Positions 52,926 through 64,000 of a stretch of DNA of 64,000 bases are shown piece after piece. The position numbers and the translations under genes are program-made. A model generated the notes under the pieces. It made no database searches. It was not told the origin of the DNA and was given only the letters and a program-made list of their open reading frames with translations. The stretch's first letter is position 1. Every line of letters starts with the position of its first letter. The DNA is from Sipunculus nudus (taxonomy: Eukaryota > Annelida > Sipuncula > Golfingiida > Sipunculidae): NCBI GenBank assembly GCA_026874595.1, contig CM049315.1, forward strand, positions 12,958,664-13,022,663. Reading direction: 5' to 3'.

Positions 52926-54729
52926 ATGTTACCCCATATAATCCAGATGAACAGTTCACGTAAATCTTCTCAGAGAATAATGGTCCAATGTAATGTCGAA
53001 AACAATCTGTGGTAATCCAAAAGTTAAGTTCTTGCAATAATCCCAAAGGCAAACTGAGGACTGAATAAAATCTGATACAAAGTTCGAAGAATATCAATAA
53101 GTGCTGCAATTATCGGAAAGTTCCACAAACTGACTGCAATATTTCTCTCTCTTCTCTCTCGGCTCTAAACACAATCCCTTTTTATAACTTTTTATCCGAA
53201 AATACAAGAAAATGGAATATCCCAAAGAACAATACATATGTTACAAGAACAGACTTGAAACATCTAGAACAAAGAACGCTGTGTTTCTACACTTCAGACC
53301 CCACCTGGAGCCGGGCCAACTCGCGTGTCTCCCATGGCAACGAACTATGTTATTGCTACACAGACACATGCAAGACTCCTGCGCACAATAAACCAGGGCC
53401 GGCCCAACACGAACCAGAATGTCAACAGCACACAATAAAAGAGACACCTATAACAACATGTATGTACTGAATACTAGAAATGTTTAAGGAGTAATTAAGT
53501 TTCTTTGAATAAATATCATATTTTTTTTCAAAACCATTATAATTATACATCAACACCGTTACCTTTCACTTTTAACGGTGGTGAATGTCAAAGAACGGTT
53601 TTGAAACAAAAAGGTGACAGGATGGATGCAAGATCTAAATTCTACAAACTAGCATTGTTAGTAAGGAATTTCATAGTTTTTATAAGGATAACTGTGTTAT
53701 GTTTTTTTTTTTTAATATTAAACTTTAAAATATAATAATAGAAGTATATATGCTTGTTTTAAGTAATAATTTTGCCAGTGTTAAAATATATATTGCTATT
53801 CAGCACCGTTAAAAAAAATTATTTGAAACATATAAGAAAATGCTTTATCTTCCGTATTTTTATTTACTGAAGTAAATTGTTATATTTTTCTTCTATTTAT
53901 TGCATTATTTTTTCTGTGGTCTGCGCTTGTATTTTGTTTAAGGATTTAAATGTTACAAATAAAATAACAAATAAAATTAAAAATATGCATTTAACAAGGT
54001 TAAAATATATTTTTTTATAATATAATACATCGTACAGGTGAACCTTTCTTATTTTTTCCAAATTAATTATGTGGGACCGTGAAATTGGCATGAAAATATA
54101 CAACTCAATTTTTCATTATAATTTATAAGCTATCCTTTAAGTCTGTAACAGTGTTGAAATTGATAATACACATAGGGCATTAAATTAGCCAAAACTGTAA
54201 CTTTTTGATGAAATAAAGTGCTCTGCTAAAATTAATTTCATATAGTTTAAATTTTTTATTACCATTTGTGACTCGTTTTTCGTACAATGACCCATGTGTG
54301 TGAGGGTGTGTGTGTGTACGTGTGTGTCCCCCCCCCCCCCCACTTAAAAATGCTCCAAAGCCTATAAAAATATATGTAAACTTTATTTATTTTACATGGA
54401 AAGTTATATAAACTAGTTATATTAAAGGGATCGTCTCGCGCTGGCCTGCCTAAGACAGTCCCCAGATGGCGCAGTACTCGTTTTTCAAACTAGTAATTGG
54501 CTAAAACCCGGATGTCGGAAGCGGATGACGGATGAATCAGATGAGATAACATGCTGGACGTCAGTACTGTGTTACCAAGTTTCATGATGTTTGTACACCG
54601 CTGAACCCATTGCTTTGTCCAAATGTATTGTAAAAATAAAATATCACATTGCCCTAGTGTTCCTATGTAAAATTTTGTCTTACAATTATAAACGCTCCTG
54701 TATGGTAGGCCATTATCAGCAAAATGTAT
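52926..54729. other. Intergenic; no gene seen
   Basis: AT-rich with a poly-C tract near 54328. Short open frames show no recognisable domain. Confidence 0.5.
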
Positions 54730-54940
54730 TACACACACACACACACATATAAATATATATATATATTATTTCAAACAACAATTTTGAGTACTTTATAACT
54801 TTTTTATATTACCTGTTATATTAAATATAATTGCTAAATGTACAAATTTTACCTTTAGTTAGTGACTTTTAAGGAGATAAGTGCGATGATTGAAAATAAA
54901 ATTATAATAATATATAGGCATTAATAAATTAATAAATAAA

Positions 54941-54960
54941 TGTGTGTGTGTATATATATA

Positions 54961-55040
<80 letters not shown>
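54941..55040. repeat. Compound (TG)n-(AT)n-(AG)n microsatellite
   Basis: tg and ta dinucleotides, then about 18 at, then about 20 ag dinucleotides. The AT-to-AG junction parallels the array at 40811. Confidence 0.95.
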
Positions 55041-55041
<1 letters not shown>

Positions 55042-56645
55042 AGGCAGGGAGAGATCGAGACCGAGAGAGAGTGACCAAATATCAATAGCCCTTTACATTG
55101 CAACGATATATTGCATGTTTAATTCAGGCTGTATGATATATTATATATTCTTTTTAATCTTTTTATATCTGATATTTAGGTCACGTCGATAATGACATTT
55201 TAGGTCTAAAATATTACATGGGTTTCAGTGATCCACGGGTTGCTTTCAAGTTTCCGCCATCTATATTCAGACGTCCAAGTTTTAGGTCGCACATTCAAAG
55301 GAGGTGCGAAAGGACGTTTCCGGTAAACATCTGTTGCTGGGTAACAGATTGTGCGGAATCTGACAGGTTCTCGACATTTCTGCAGAAAACCCACAGTAAA
55401 AATGACGCAAATATGCTTCTGATGCAGAAGCAAAAGGAACAGAAGTTTTTATGAAAAAAATGTCACACACACAAATGTGTTTCTTGGAGAGGTGTGAGAA
55501 GAATGGGAGAGGCAGCCATTCTTGAGGCTGAGGTTGAAGATGGGCACGTCAGTTTGCACACGACAGCCAGGTGAGACATCTTTTTCAAGCAATATGTTAA
55601 CAGGCAATGCTAGCAATATTTAAGGAAAAGATTGTACTTTCAAGCCATACATTCGAGTAAAAACCAATTGTGGTTATATATATATTTCAGGTACCACATA
55701 TTTTATGAAAGAAAATGTGGGTTCAGTATATAATAGACAATCAACTTTTGAACTTCATTTTTATTTTTACGAAATTGCACATTGCTGCCTATGAACCCAC
55801 ATTTATTTTGAACAAAGTGAATCCGCTTTTTAAGTTCTTGGTATTTTTGTCAATGATGTCACGCAGCCCGTCCAGAAAAATAAGTAAAGAAGTGACATTG
55901 ATTCTTCCTATAAGGCTATATAACTAATACAAATGATATGACTCATCATTTATAGTAGAGTACATATTAGGCATTGACCCCACTTTTTAAACAAAATTGT
56001 AGGTTCAGTTACTGTTTTAGCCCCCTGATGTTAAGTCATGTATAATGCACATGTACCGTTCAAGATATTACAATAATTAAATGATATAAGTTACACTGGA
56101 ATAGAATGTGAAATACTTCTTTTCTCATTGGTAGACATGCTTGTGCACACTGACATCCTACACCAGTTTGATGTATGGCAGAGAAGTAAATCCCAATCAA
56201 AACATTAACTGCGGTGAGTACCCAGCTTCCCGGAAATTTTTGCCTGAGAACTTATTTTTTTAAAGAAAGGGAGTGTTAAATTATACTGTGATTGCCTGTT
56301 CGTTTCATATTTGTGTATTTGTGAAAGGAAAATTATCGCAAATATAAAACCATCATGAATAAGAGGCCTGATTGTTGAAGGCAAAGTTGAAAAGTAAAAG
56401 GTTGAAATTATGAAGAAAAATAAACTGTGTGTGTTCACAGATTGATATTTTAAATGATAATGTCTGCCATTAACAAACAGTAATTTGTTAATAAGATTTT
56501 GTGCACATAATATTTGATATAATTAATTCATGTAATAAAGGTAATACTCTGTGTATAGGTCTTTTGTTTTGTGAAACCTTAAAATGGAACGTTCATGAAA
56601 CAATGGGAAATTGCTTAAGTTCAACCTGTGAATATGAAGCAAACC

Positions 56646-56649
<4 letters not shown>
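55041..56649. other. No supported gene; a few splice-like signals only
   Basis: Consensus-like splice sites occur (donors after 55571 and 56213, acceptor before 56135), but the intervening sequence does not stay open across junctions. A non-coding transcript cannot be excluded. Confidence 0.35.

Positions 56650-56718
<69 letters not shown>
56650..56718. repeat. (AT)n microsatellite
   Basis: About 34 uninterrupted at dinucleotides. Confidence 0.95.
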
Positions 56719-56721
<3 letters not shown>

Positions 56722-58129
56722 AATTTGAAACAATGTGATATGATAATCTGGTGTTGAATAATAAATAATATGTATCATGTTGATATTGCATGAATGATGC
56801 ACTGCATAAGTTGATGTGATGTCAAGATTTCAGGCCTGGTGATCTTACATTATAATACAATCTTCCAGACAGATAGGCCTATCTTTGAATAAAGCAGTGG
56901 AAGTATGCACCCTCTTGCCTATTCATTTTTTATTCATTTTCATTAATTTTTAATGCAGCTACAGGGGATATACCCTAAGGAATGTCCCAGCAGCTATTGA
57001 CCAGAATGAGCACAATCGCGGTGAGCAAGTCAAGGACAAAGATCAAGGAATATTAGGTATGCTTTATTTGATTTTGGCTGTTTCTGTTGGAACATTGTTA
57101 AAGGTTAAAATAGATTGTGGTGGATATCATTTAACATTTGAATTTTAGTTGTTTTAATTCCATGTTTTTTTAGTATTGACTGTACTCTAGAATTTATATT
57201 TAAAATTTTATTTATTTATAAATGGCATCACCATAGGGTACAGATTTTTGTATACAAAAATAAGTTTGAATCTATACTAAGGAATATATTTTGACTATGT
57301 ATACAACAGATCACATTTGTTTAAAACTTGTTTACTTTTAATGATTGCAGGCTGAGGCTCAGAAACAGCAAAGTAGCATCCACCTGGATAGCTGTTCCAT
57401 TCCTGTTGTCAAAGAAATACTTGTATGTGCAAGGCCGGGTAGCTTACATTTTGGAGGAGGGTGTTATTCAGTGTAGAGAATTGACTTGAAGCCCAAACCC
57501 CTCCCTGGAGATTCCACATTTATTATAAAAGACATTGTTTCAAAGTCAAAGCCAACAGATCAGTGTCTGGCACAGTTATACTGCAGGAGAAAGAGCACAT
57601 TGATTGGATAATGACTTCAGTTCAAAATATTAAATGTGATCACCTGTCATATAAAGAATGTCAGAGCCACATGTCCCCATACTGCGTTTTCACTACCTCA
57701 GCTTCTATAGGTATTCTGCCACTCAAAGGAGGTCTCAATGTCTGAGTGGAGAAGTCAGTTGACCCTAGCAAATTATCACAATTTTTTTAATAGCCAGCAT
57801 CTTTAAAATAACTGACTCTTTCAAAATTATTACGTCTTTGCTTTTTCCATAAATGTTTCTCTGTTTTTCCTTATTTAAAGATACGGACCTGATCCTTGTT
57901 GTCTGTTGAACACAGAGTACACCACATCTTCACTCTTGCCAACTCAAAGACTGTCTGTCAGATGTTTTCCTTGGCTTATCATCATCATTGTATCAAAGTT
58001 GCAATGGTCCATTGGTTAAGCTATGGGAGCTCGCACACACACACACAAATATATGCTCCAGGAAAGTTTGGTGAAAGCATTGAAAAAAACCAGGTAATTA
58101 TTCACGGACCCCCGCCGCCCATCTTGTCA

Positions 58130-58131
<2 letters not shown>
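56719..58131. other. No supported gene
   Basis: Splice-like borders flank 56959-57056 (acceptor taatgcag, donor tattag|gtatgc), but no frame links it to neighbours. The remainder is AT-rich. Confidence 0.35.

Positions 58132-58168
<37 letters not shown>
58132..58168. repeat. (AT)n microsatellite
   Basis: About 18 at dinucleotides. Confidence 0.95.
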
Positions 58169-58172
<4 letters not shown>

Positions 58173-58705
58173 TGGTAGGAATTGATCTTAAAATCATAAT
58201 TGATGATTTAAATTGATAATGCAAAAATGCAATTGATTTAATCAATTTTGAAAGAAAACCACTAATCATAAATTTAATTGATTAATAGGCACACCACTTA
58301 TCTTCAATTCACTTCTCAATTCAGTTCTTATTTAATATTTTCATTTGTTAAAAAAAAATTACCAAGATGGATGTTGGTAAATTTCGGGGAATAAAAAAAA
58401 ATGTATCTCTCCCTCTGTTTGTCACCGCCATGTATGTGTCTGTGCTAGTGGAGTGGTCAACTTGCAAACATTTAAAGCAGATTTATGACATAGGCCTACA
58501 TCCGTTCAAGAGCTTTAGCATCCTATAACTGCTCTGTCGCATTTGAGAACTCACAGAGGATTTTTGAAATGACAGGAAAAAAAATCAAAATGATTTGATT
58601 CAGAGGTTAATAATCTAGTACAATATAATCAAGGGCTTGCACTTAAATGCATCGGTCAAGGCATTGTTACACCCCAAATATAAATATACATATATTTATT
58701 TGGGG

Positions 58706-58784
58706 ATCTGGCGTAGCTTAGTGGTTAAATCAGCCGACAAGAAATCTGAAGATCACGGGTTCGATTCCCACCGGCAGCGCCAGT
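58706..58784 (+). mobile_element. tRNA-like SINE head or tRNA pseudogene
   Basis: A-box tagcttagtggtt (58714-58726) and B-box ggttcgattcc (58758-58768) are both present. ctggcg (58708-58713) pairs with cgccag (58777-58782), like an acceptor stem. The loop region contains ctgaaga, as in tRNA-Phe, but the anticodon stem does not pair. It is probably a SINE head with an AT-rich tail from 58810, less likely a working tRNA. Confidence 0.55.
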
Positions 58785-60299
58785 GAACCAATTTTTCTGT
58801 GTATACCAGTTCTATATATATTTATATATATATATATTCATTAGTTCTGATGTGTGTAGTTATACTGAATAAAGATTTTTTTTTAAATCCTGCTGCCTTA
58901 ACTTATGTTTACTTGAAATCACAGCCATTCTAATTTTGCCAGATATGATGATTACAATATTAATATATGATCTTGCTGAATACTTGTGATTTGTTTTGCA
59001 TGTTAAGCTCAATATTTCTTGAATAAATTGTCTTTTTGTGCATCAATACTGATTTATTTAAACACGAATTGACTAAACCTTAGTACCATATTTATGTTCT
59101 GACTTAACTTTACATTATTTTATTACATTTTACATTATAAGCTCTACATTTCTTGAATGTCTTTTTTCCATACATCGATACTGAATTATTAAAACAGAAA
59201 TTGAATAAACCTAAGCATTATTGTTGTTGACGTTTGTTATGAAGATTATAAGTCACTTTTAGCCTAACTCTTGTTAATAATTTTGCTGTTCTATGGTTCT
59301 TTTATTTTTTATCCTCATTTCTCTCATTTTTCCTGTATATGGACCATGAGTCGGCATTAGATCATCATCATTATTATTATTATTATTATTTTATTGATAA
59401 AGTCGAGCTAAACTGTCACAATTATTTACACTGAATATAATTTTTAAAAAATATTTGTTTACCTATGTTACATAACCAAGATAATAGGCTTATGTTGATT
59501 TTAAATATGAATAGGCCTACTACAGAATAGTTCAAGGGCCCACTTCCATATTGGTGTCTCTTCTGCCCCTCTTCTATAATTTCCACGATCCTTTGCTTCG
59601 TGCATAGCCAGTCTGGTAGTCAGAATGGACTTTGGTGAGCAGGTTTGTTAGTTGAGCCCATTTTGACTGCCCGCAGCTTCCCTTCCGCGAGGCACGGACA
59701 AGCCCCCACCTACGACAGGATCGGATACCGGTGTTGCGGCTCTTGCCGCAAAGGCAGTTCTGAATTCTGTCACTTGCATGGTAGTAAACTAGTTAGATTT
59801 TCTGAGAGATCTCTTCGCGATCGCAGTTAATGTTGGACCGAGTATATTTTCAACCAAAAGGGGAACAGAGATAAATGCACCAAAGGAGTAGACCAGTGTA
59901 AGGTTAATGTTAATATAGGGCCTTTATAGAGGCCCCCGTAGTCGTGACAGCCAGCCTATAAGTGCACGCAGAACTGACAGATCGGCCACTGACGAAGTCG
60001 GTTTGGCTGATAAATATAAGTGAAAAGGTAATTCTTTGACACAGTTGGATTAGCAGTGCTGGATACAGGAGTCTTGAACTTCCATGGATTCATTTTTTAA
60101 TGACTACAAGATGGCCAGGGGTTAATTGCTGGCCGCCATCAGCAACACGACAAGTGACAGACCCTGTCAACGAACAGATCGCGCTCTTCGTAACCAAGGA
60201 AACGCCCGAACCCCGCATGCGTAGAACGCGTCATAGTTTCCCACTGATACCGCCAGTGCTGTAACTTCAGCTACTGTCACTGGTGCTGGCTTGCTGAAG
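58785..60299. other. Intergenic; AT-rich to 59.5 kb, then CpG-richer; no gene seen
   Basis: An (att)n-type run lies near 59365. From about 59.55 kb the sequence becomes richer in GC and CpG, as in promoter or first-exon DNA. No coding exon could be supported. An X-box-like gtaaccaaggaaac lies at 60190-60203. Confidence 0.4.
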
Positions 60300-60510
60300 T
60301 CGTATTCTAAATATAGCCAGCTCCCTGACTGGGCCATAGCGTCGGAGGACGTTAAGCCCCAGTCCCGGGGACGAGACTGTCCCTTTAACCACTACGAGGC
60401 ATTCTCAGCTACAACCCACTCTCATAGCCACGCCGGGAATCGAATCGGGTCGCCAGCGAGGAGGGCCGAGCGGCGTTTTATCATTCAGCTGTCCAGGTCC
60501 AGATGCATAT
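60300..60510 (-). mobile_element. tRNA-derived SINE-like repeat
   Basis: Read on the minus strand: atgataaaacgccg, then a B-box-like CCCGATTCGATTCCC (60449-60435), then a body with gagtgggttgtagctgagaa, tcgtagtggttaaagggac and ggggcttaacgtcc. A tRNA-like promoter followed by a non-tRNA body ending in a cttaacgtcc phrase is a common layout of invertebrate SINEs. Boundaries are approximate. Confidence 0.55.
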
Positions 60511-61132
60511 ATAGTCATTCTCTTGCAAGCACAATGAACCTTTACGAGGATACATACAGGCTTATAATTTAGCCTTAGTCTAAAAGAAATCCATGAGCTC
60601 CGGTATGTACCGGTATGTATACGTCACTGACACGCGTTTGCATGTGTGTGTCAGCGACGGATAAATTACCAACACGGCAGCTGTAGTTGTGTTGACAAAG
60701 CCACTGCATTATGGGATATAAGTACGGGAATTTCCATAGCGTGTACGCCTGCCGGCCTGGACACGTTCAACCACCGATAAGCATACGTCAGCGAGCAGCA
60801 TGCACTGACAAGCCCACCGTTGAATGCATATTCAATAAAGCAATACTGGAATTCCCGTCTCATGAATAAACAAGAAGCGGCAGTGTATTGCACTTTTGCC
60901 TTGTATTGATATATCATATATGCGGGAAGTCATCTTGGTTTACGCAGATATTGCGGCCGGGTCATGGTCGAATATCTGAATGATATTGCTACACAGATAA
61001 ACTACTGCAATCAGATCAGGAACCGGACTTATTTGAAGACACGCAACGGAGGTTCTTGGTGCAATTTTCAAATGGATCCATTGACATAAGTCATGAATAT
61101 GCATACTTAATTGTGTATGTCACGACTCCTTA
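60511..61132. other. Intergenic upstream of the E2 gene; no gene seen
   Basis: Mixed-composition sequence with tandem ggtatgtaccggtatgtata near 60602. No open frame with support. Confidence 0.5.
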
Positions 61133-61169
61133 GTCACATGACCGAGAGTCTCGTGTGTGTATATAAAGG
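61133..61169 (+). promoter_or_regulatory. Core promoter of the E2 gene: M-box-like E-box plus TATA box
   Basis: GTCACATGAC at 61133-61142 is the reverse complement of the GTCATGTGAC found at 18382. A TATA box, tatataaagg, starts at 61160. A start site near 61190 would leave a 5' UTR of about 30 nt before the ATG at 61221. Confidence 0.65.
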
Positions 61170-61220
61170 GCGAATCTTAGCTCAGCAGATAATTGCTGAT
61201 GGTTCGTTAGTAAGAGAAGC

Positions 61221-62541
61221 ATGGCCTGTAGTAACTTTACAAAACGGGTGACCCAGGAACTGGCCCAGCTCATGAAAAACGTGAACAGTTTCACGAATGG
61301 CCAGGTCGAAATTATCCCTGGCAATGAACTTACCGAAATTTCACTCTTCATTCGGCCAAATGATGGCCCATACAAACACGGAACGTTCAAATTCATGGCA
61401 AGTATATACTCGGCACTCATATTAGGCATACATATACCACATATATATTTAATCTTAATAAATTGTCCACTTTTTACACTTATTTCTCAATGCAGACTTC
61501 CCAAGCCTGCAGAATGTTTTTACAATTATTTCCCCAGGCTGATGTAATATGTATACAGTCAAATATCAATTGATATTAAACATTCAGTACTCACGCACAT
61601 ATACTAATAGTTTATTTAAAGTTTGAACTGTAAATTAACTTAATGAGCCCCCCCCCCCCCTTCCCAAATGATTTGTAAATATTTGTATAAATTTACCAGA
61701 TCATGTGTTGCAATTGGTGTATCCCTATACGTTCAAATATTTTACATGCTCATTTTTACATGCACAGTCAAATACTTTTTGTGTTATTTTTTTTTTATTT
61801 GTTTATTTTTATGTAATGAAGTCATCAACAAATTCCTGGAACTGAAGGCAAATATATTTAATCTTATCTTAATACTCCTATTGCCCAACTAATTTTACAT
61901 TTTCCTTATTACAGATCGATCTGAACGAGAACTACCCACGTGAGCCGCCAATTGTGATAGCACAGACGCATATCTTTCACCCTAATATATACCTGGAAAT
62001 AGACGAGGACGGCGGGCTGTCTGAAGGCGGCATCTGCTTCAGTCTCTTCAGCTCAGACTGGGAGGAAAATCTAACGTTAGAAGACGTCGTGCAAGGACTG
62101 CTATTCTTGTTATATAACCCGAACAGGGAAGATCCTCAATTAGGTTTCTTTGCCGATTACACGGACGAAGAATTCTTGAACCAAGTGCACAGATCCCTTC
62201 TTGGGGAAGAAGTTAAAGGCATTCAGTATCCAAGAAACTTTAACGGCCCGGAACATAGTGTACCCGGCGCTGACAAACAAAGTGAGAGTGAACTTGAACA
62301 AATGGACACTGATTGCACGTGTGAACAAATAGCTGAAAATATCCCGAATGGGTGCGCTCAGGGATCCTTTACAACTGTTCCGCTGAATAAGCAATCGAGC
62401 AACGCATGCTCATTCACTGTGGATAGGCCCAGTCTCTGCAGGTCACAGACTATGCCCGTGTTCCAGCATACGGGGTTTGGCGTCAGCAGTTACATGAACT
62501 ATGTGACGTCACTGCATTCACAGCGATCTCATGTGTGGTGA
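61221..62541 (+). CDS. E2 ubiquitin-like conjugating enzyme, UBE2M/UBE2F-like, two exons, 267 aa
   Basis: E2s carry ubiquitin or a ubiquitin-like protein on an active-site cysteine and pass it on with an E3. Exon 1 is 61221-61397 (59 codons) and exon 2 is 61915-62541, phase 0. The UBC fold spans about residues 7-155: FTKRVTQEL helix 1, IRPNDGPYKHGTFKF beta strands, YPREPP (66-71), HPN (81-83), GGICFSLF with Cys100 as catalytic residue, then DWEENLTLEDVV and NPNREDP (127-133). This layout matches NEDD8 E2s (HPN...VCLNIL...DW...L..I...L..L...PNPEDP). HPN-to-Cys spacing is 17 residues (Asn to Cys) instead of about 8, because of an acidic, Gly-rich insertion (89-98). The C-terminal 110 residues are polar with no recognised domain. 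The intron donor is GC (ATG|gcaagt) and the only GT nearby breaks the frame. Which modifier it uses is unknown. Confidence 0.85.
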
Positions 62542-64000
62542 AAACCTGACTATTATGACAGTTTAACGTTTTATAATAACATAAATGGTGCTATTAATGT
62601 TGTACCCGAATTTGGTCATATCTTGCCAATTAATATCATATATAGTGGATATATGTTATGTATACTATCTGAGATATTTTTTTCTGTTTTCTATGAACCA
62701 TTGTCTGTGTTGTATGAACTACACACATACGTGTTATATAAACGTGTTACCGTACATTCCGTGTATTTGTATACCTGTCTGTATGTGCAGTTTTATTTGA
62801 TGTGAGATGCCACTAAAGAGTTCACTAACGTTATACAGTTTGATACAAAATACAGATATCCTTAAATCAGTTCTCAACGTGTTGTCATTGGTGACGTGCA
62901 TGAAAGAGTTCAGCTGGAAACGTTATTAGCTTCTTATTTTACCTGCTATATCCTAATTCTAAGGAGACCTAAGACCTCGGCTAATGGCCCAGCTTTTCAT
63001 CCTATACATTGCAAAGTATCCGAGATTTTTGCGGTAAACAGGTTTCTGACATTTAATACAAGACCAGCGATAAACATGTCACGAAAGTCATTTCCTGACA
63101 GAACACACATTTAAGTACTGTATCAGTAATACAAGGCTGCCTCCCACTTTGATTGTCCGTTATGACAGAATCTATATTTATCGTTAGACCCTAAATCCAA
63201 CTTATATGACTAGCACCAGTCTAATTAGAAATAAGTACGAGTTATAAATGACCCCACAAATATGTGGACGTTAAAATTTTGTTTATCTACTCTGCGTTGT
63301 TTAAGAGAAAAAAAGTAAAAGTGAATACATTTCCAGTTTTTTTTATATAATTATGAAAGTTATATATTTTATTATATATAAATTGATGGAAATGTCTTCT
63401 TGATTTAAGTTGTCTTGCAAAGGTCAATTTGAAAGATCCCTTAACATGAATTAACAAATACTTAAAAAATAACATTACGTTTAATGTATTAGGCCTACAG
63501 TGACACAACAAAATATTTTCTGCATATATTACCTTGTTATTTTATCGGATTTAAGGTTATTTACACGCTAATACATAAAAACAAATACTCCGTAATTCAA
63601 CAGTAAAATATATTGGCAGCAGGGTTGCCAGCGGTGTTTAAACTTCAAAACCCATGATGATAGATAAGCAAATAAAATATTTGTGACAAAGTCATTTGTT
63701 GGAAACCAGATTTAAGCAACAGAAGTCACGAGGCTCATTGGTCATTGCCATGAATACGCAGATATGTACACTGTTATAAAATGTGTTTTTACATTAAAAC
63801 CCGTGGTGATCAAGTCCTGATGAGCATTGGGTCCTTAAATAGGCCTATATCCGGTTGTCAGTTGGACCAAGGCCTGCGAGATTTATCATTGTATTGAGAT
63901 TTCGTGATATGACCCGCTGGCCCGTACCTTTGTATATATACATTTTCATATGTATTTATATATGAACACAGCGATATTTTAAGTAATGTCTAACATGTCA
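62542..64000. other. 3' flank of the E2 gene; no further gene seen
   Basis: AT-rich sequence with no clear AATAAA close to the stop codon. Short open frames lack motifs. Confidence 0.5.

Noticed and set aside
55218-57480. Possible multi-exon coding gene with several consensus-like splice sites
   Set aside because: Joined segments do not keep an open frame (a stop appears soon after the 55571/56135 junction) and no domain is recognised. A non-coding RNA remains possible.
58706-58784. Functional tRNA-Phe gene (loop ctgaaga)
   Set aside because: The A and B boxes and an acceptor-like stem are present, but the anticodon stem does not pair and the T stem is weak. A SINE head or pseudogene fits better.

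Overview
This is an AT-rich metazoan window with long introns, GT-AG (and one GC-AG) introns, abundant (AT)n and (CA)n microsatellites, minisatellites, tRNA-derived SINE-like sequences and short terminal-inverted-repeat elements. There is no bacterial or viral gene content. The gene types and repeat style suggest a lophotrochozoan invertebrate, perhaps a bivalve mollusc. That placement is inference from general resemblance, not from a diagnostic marker. Layout: (1) 1-5528 is a 38-bp satellite of about 145 monomers, with a 1,785-bp block of it duplicated. (2) 5863-7026, minus strand, holds the first two coding exons of an SLC36 (proton-coupled amino acid transporter) gene. The satellite lies inside or just beyond its next intron, and the rest of the gene is off the left edge. 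(3) 7.0-18.3 kb is probably the long 5' intron of that gene. It holds repeats, a perfect 40-bp-arm palindrome and microsatellites. (4) About 18.26-18.6 kb looks like a bidirectional promoter with an M-box/CLEAR-like E-box. (5) 18599-40588, plus strand, is a complete 17-exon Rab escort protein gene (CHM/REP, 695 residues) whose exons join in frame throughout. Its introns carry a 119-bp minisatellite, a cluster of duplicated splice acceptors ahead of exon 2, a roughly 4-kb TIR-bearing repeat element and a small insertion 10 nt past the exon 16 donor. (6) 42.3-43.2 kb is a short copy of the same TIR element. (7) 43376-47227, minus strand, is a decayed copy of a large multi-copy invertebrate ORF family with a nuclease-like acidic motif and a C-terminal CXC cysteine cluster. 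(8) 47.2-61.1 kb is repeat-rich: a 232-bp tandem duplication, an array carrying TGACCTTTGACCT motifs, SINE-like tRNA heads and microsatellites. No convincing gene was found there. (9) 61221-62541, plus strand, is a two-exon E2 ubiquitin-like conjugating enzyme gene with a TATA box and a GC-AG intron. It is closest in motif layout to the NEDD8 E2s UBE2M/UBE2F but has an insertion next to the catalytic cysteine. How the genes relate: SLC36 and REP are divergently oriented and may share a promoter. SLC36 transporters work largely on lysosomes and REP presents Rab GTPases for prenylation, so both belong to endomembrane biology. The same GTCATGTGAC-type E-box also precedes the E2 gene. Any co-regulation is a hypothesis. 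No clearly unprecedented system was found. The strongest unusual observations are the E2 active-site insertion with its GC-AG intron, the dead CXC-family ORF, the perfect palindrome, the duplicated acceptor array and the TIR element with internal 278-bp repeats.
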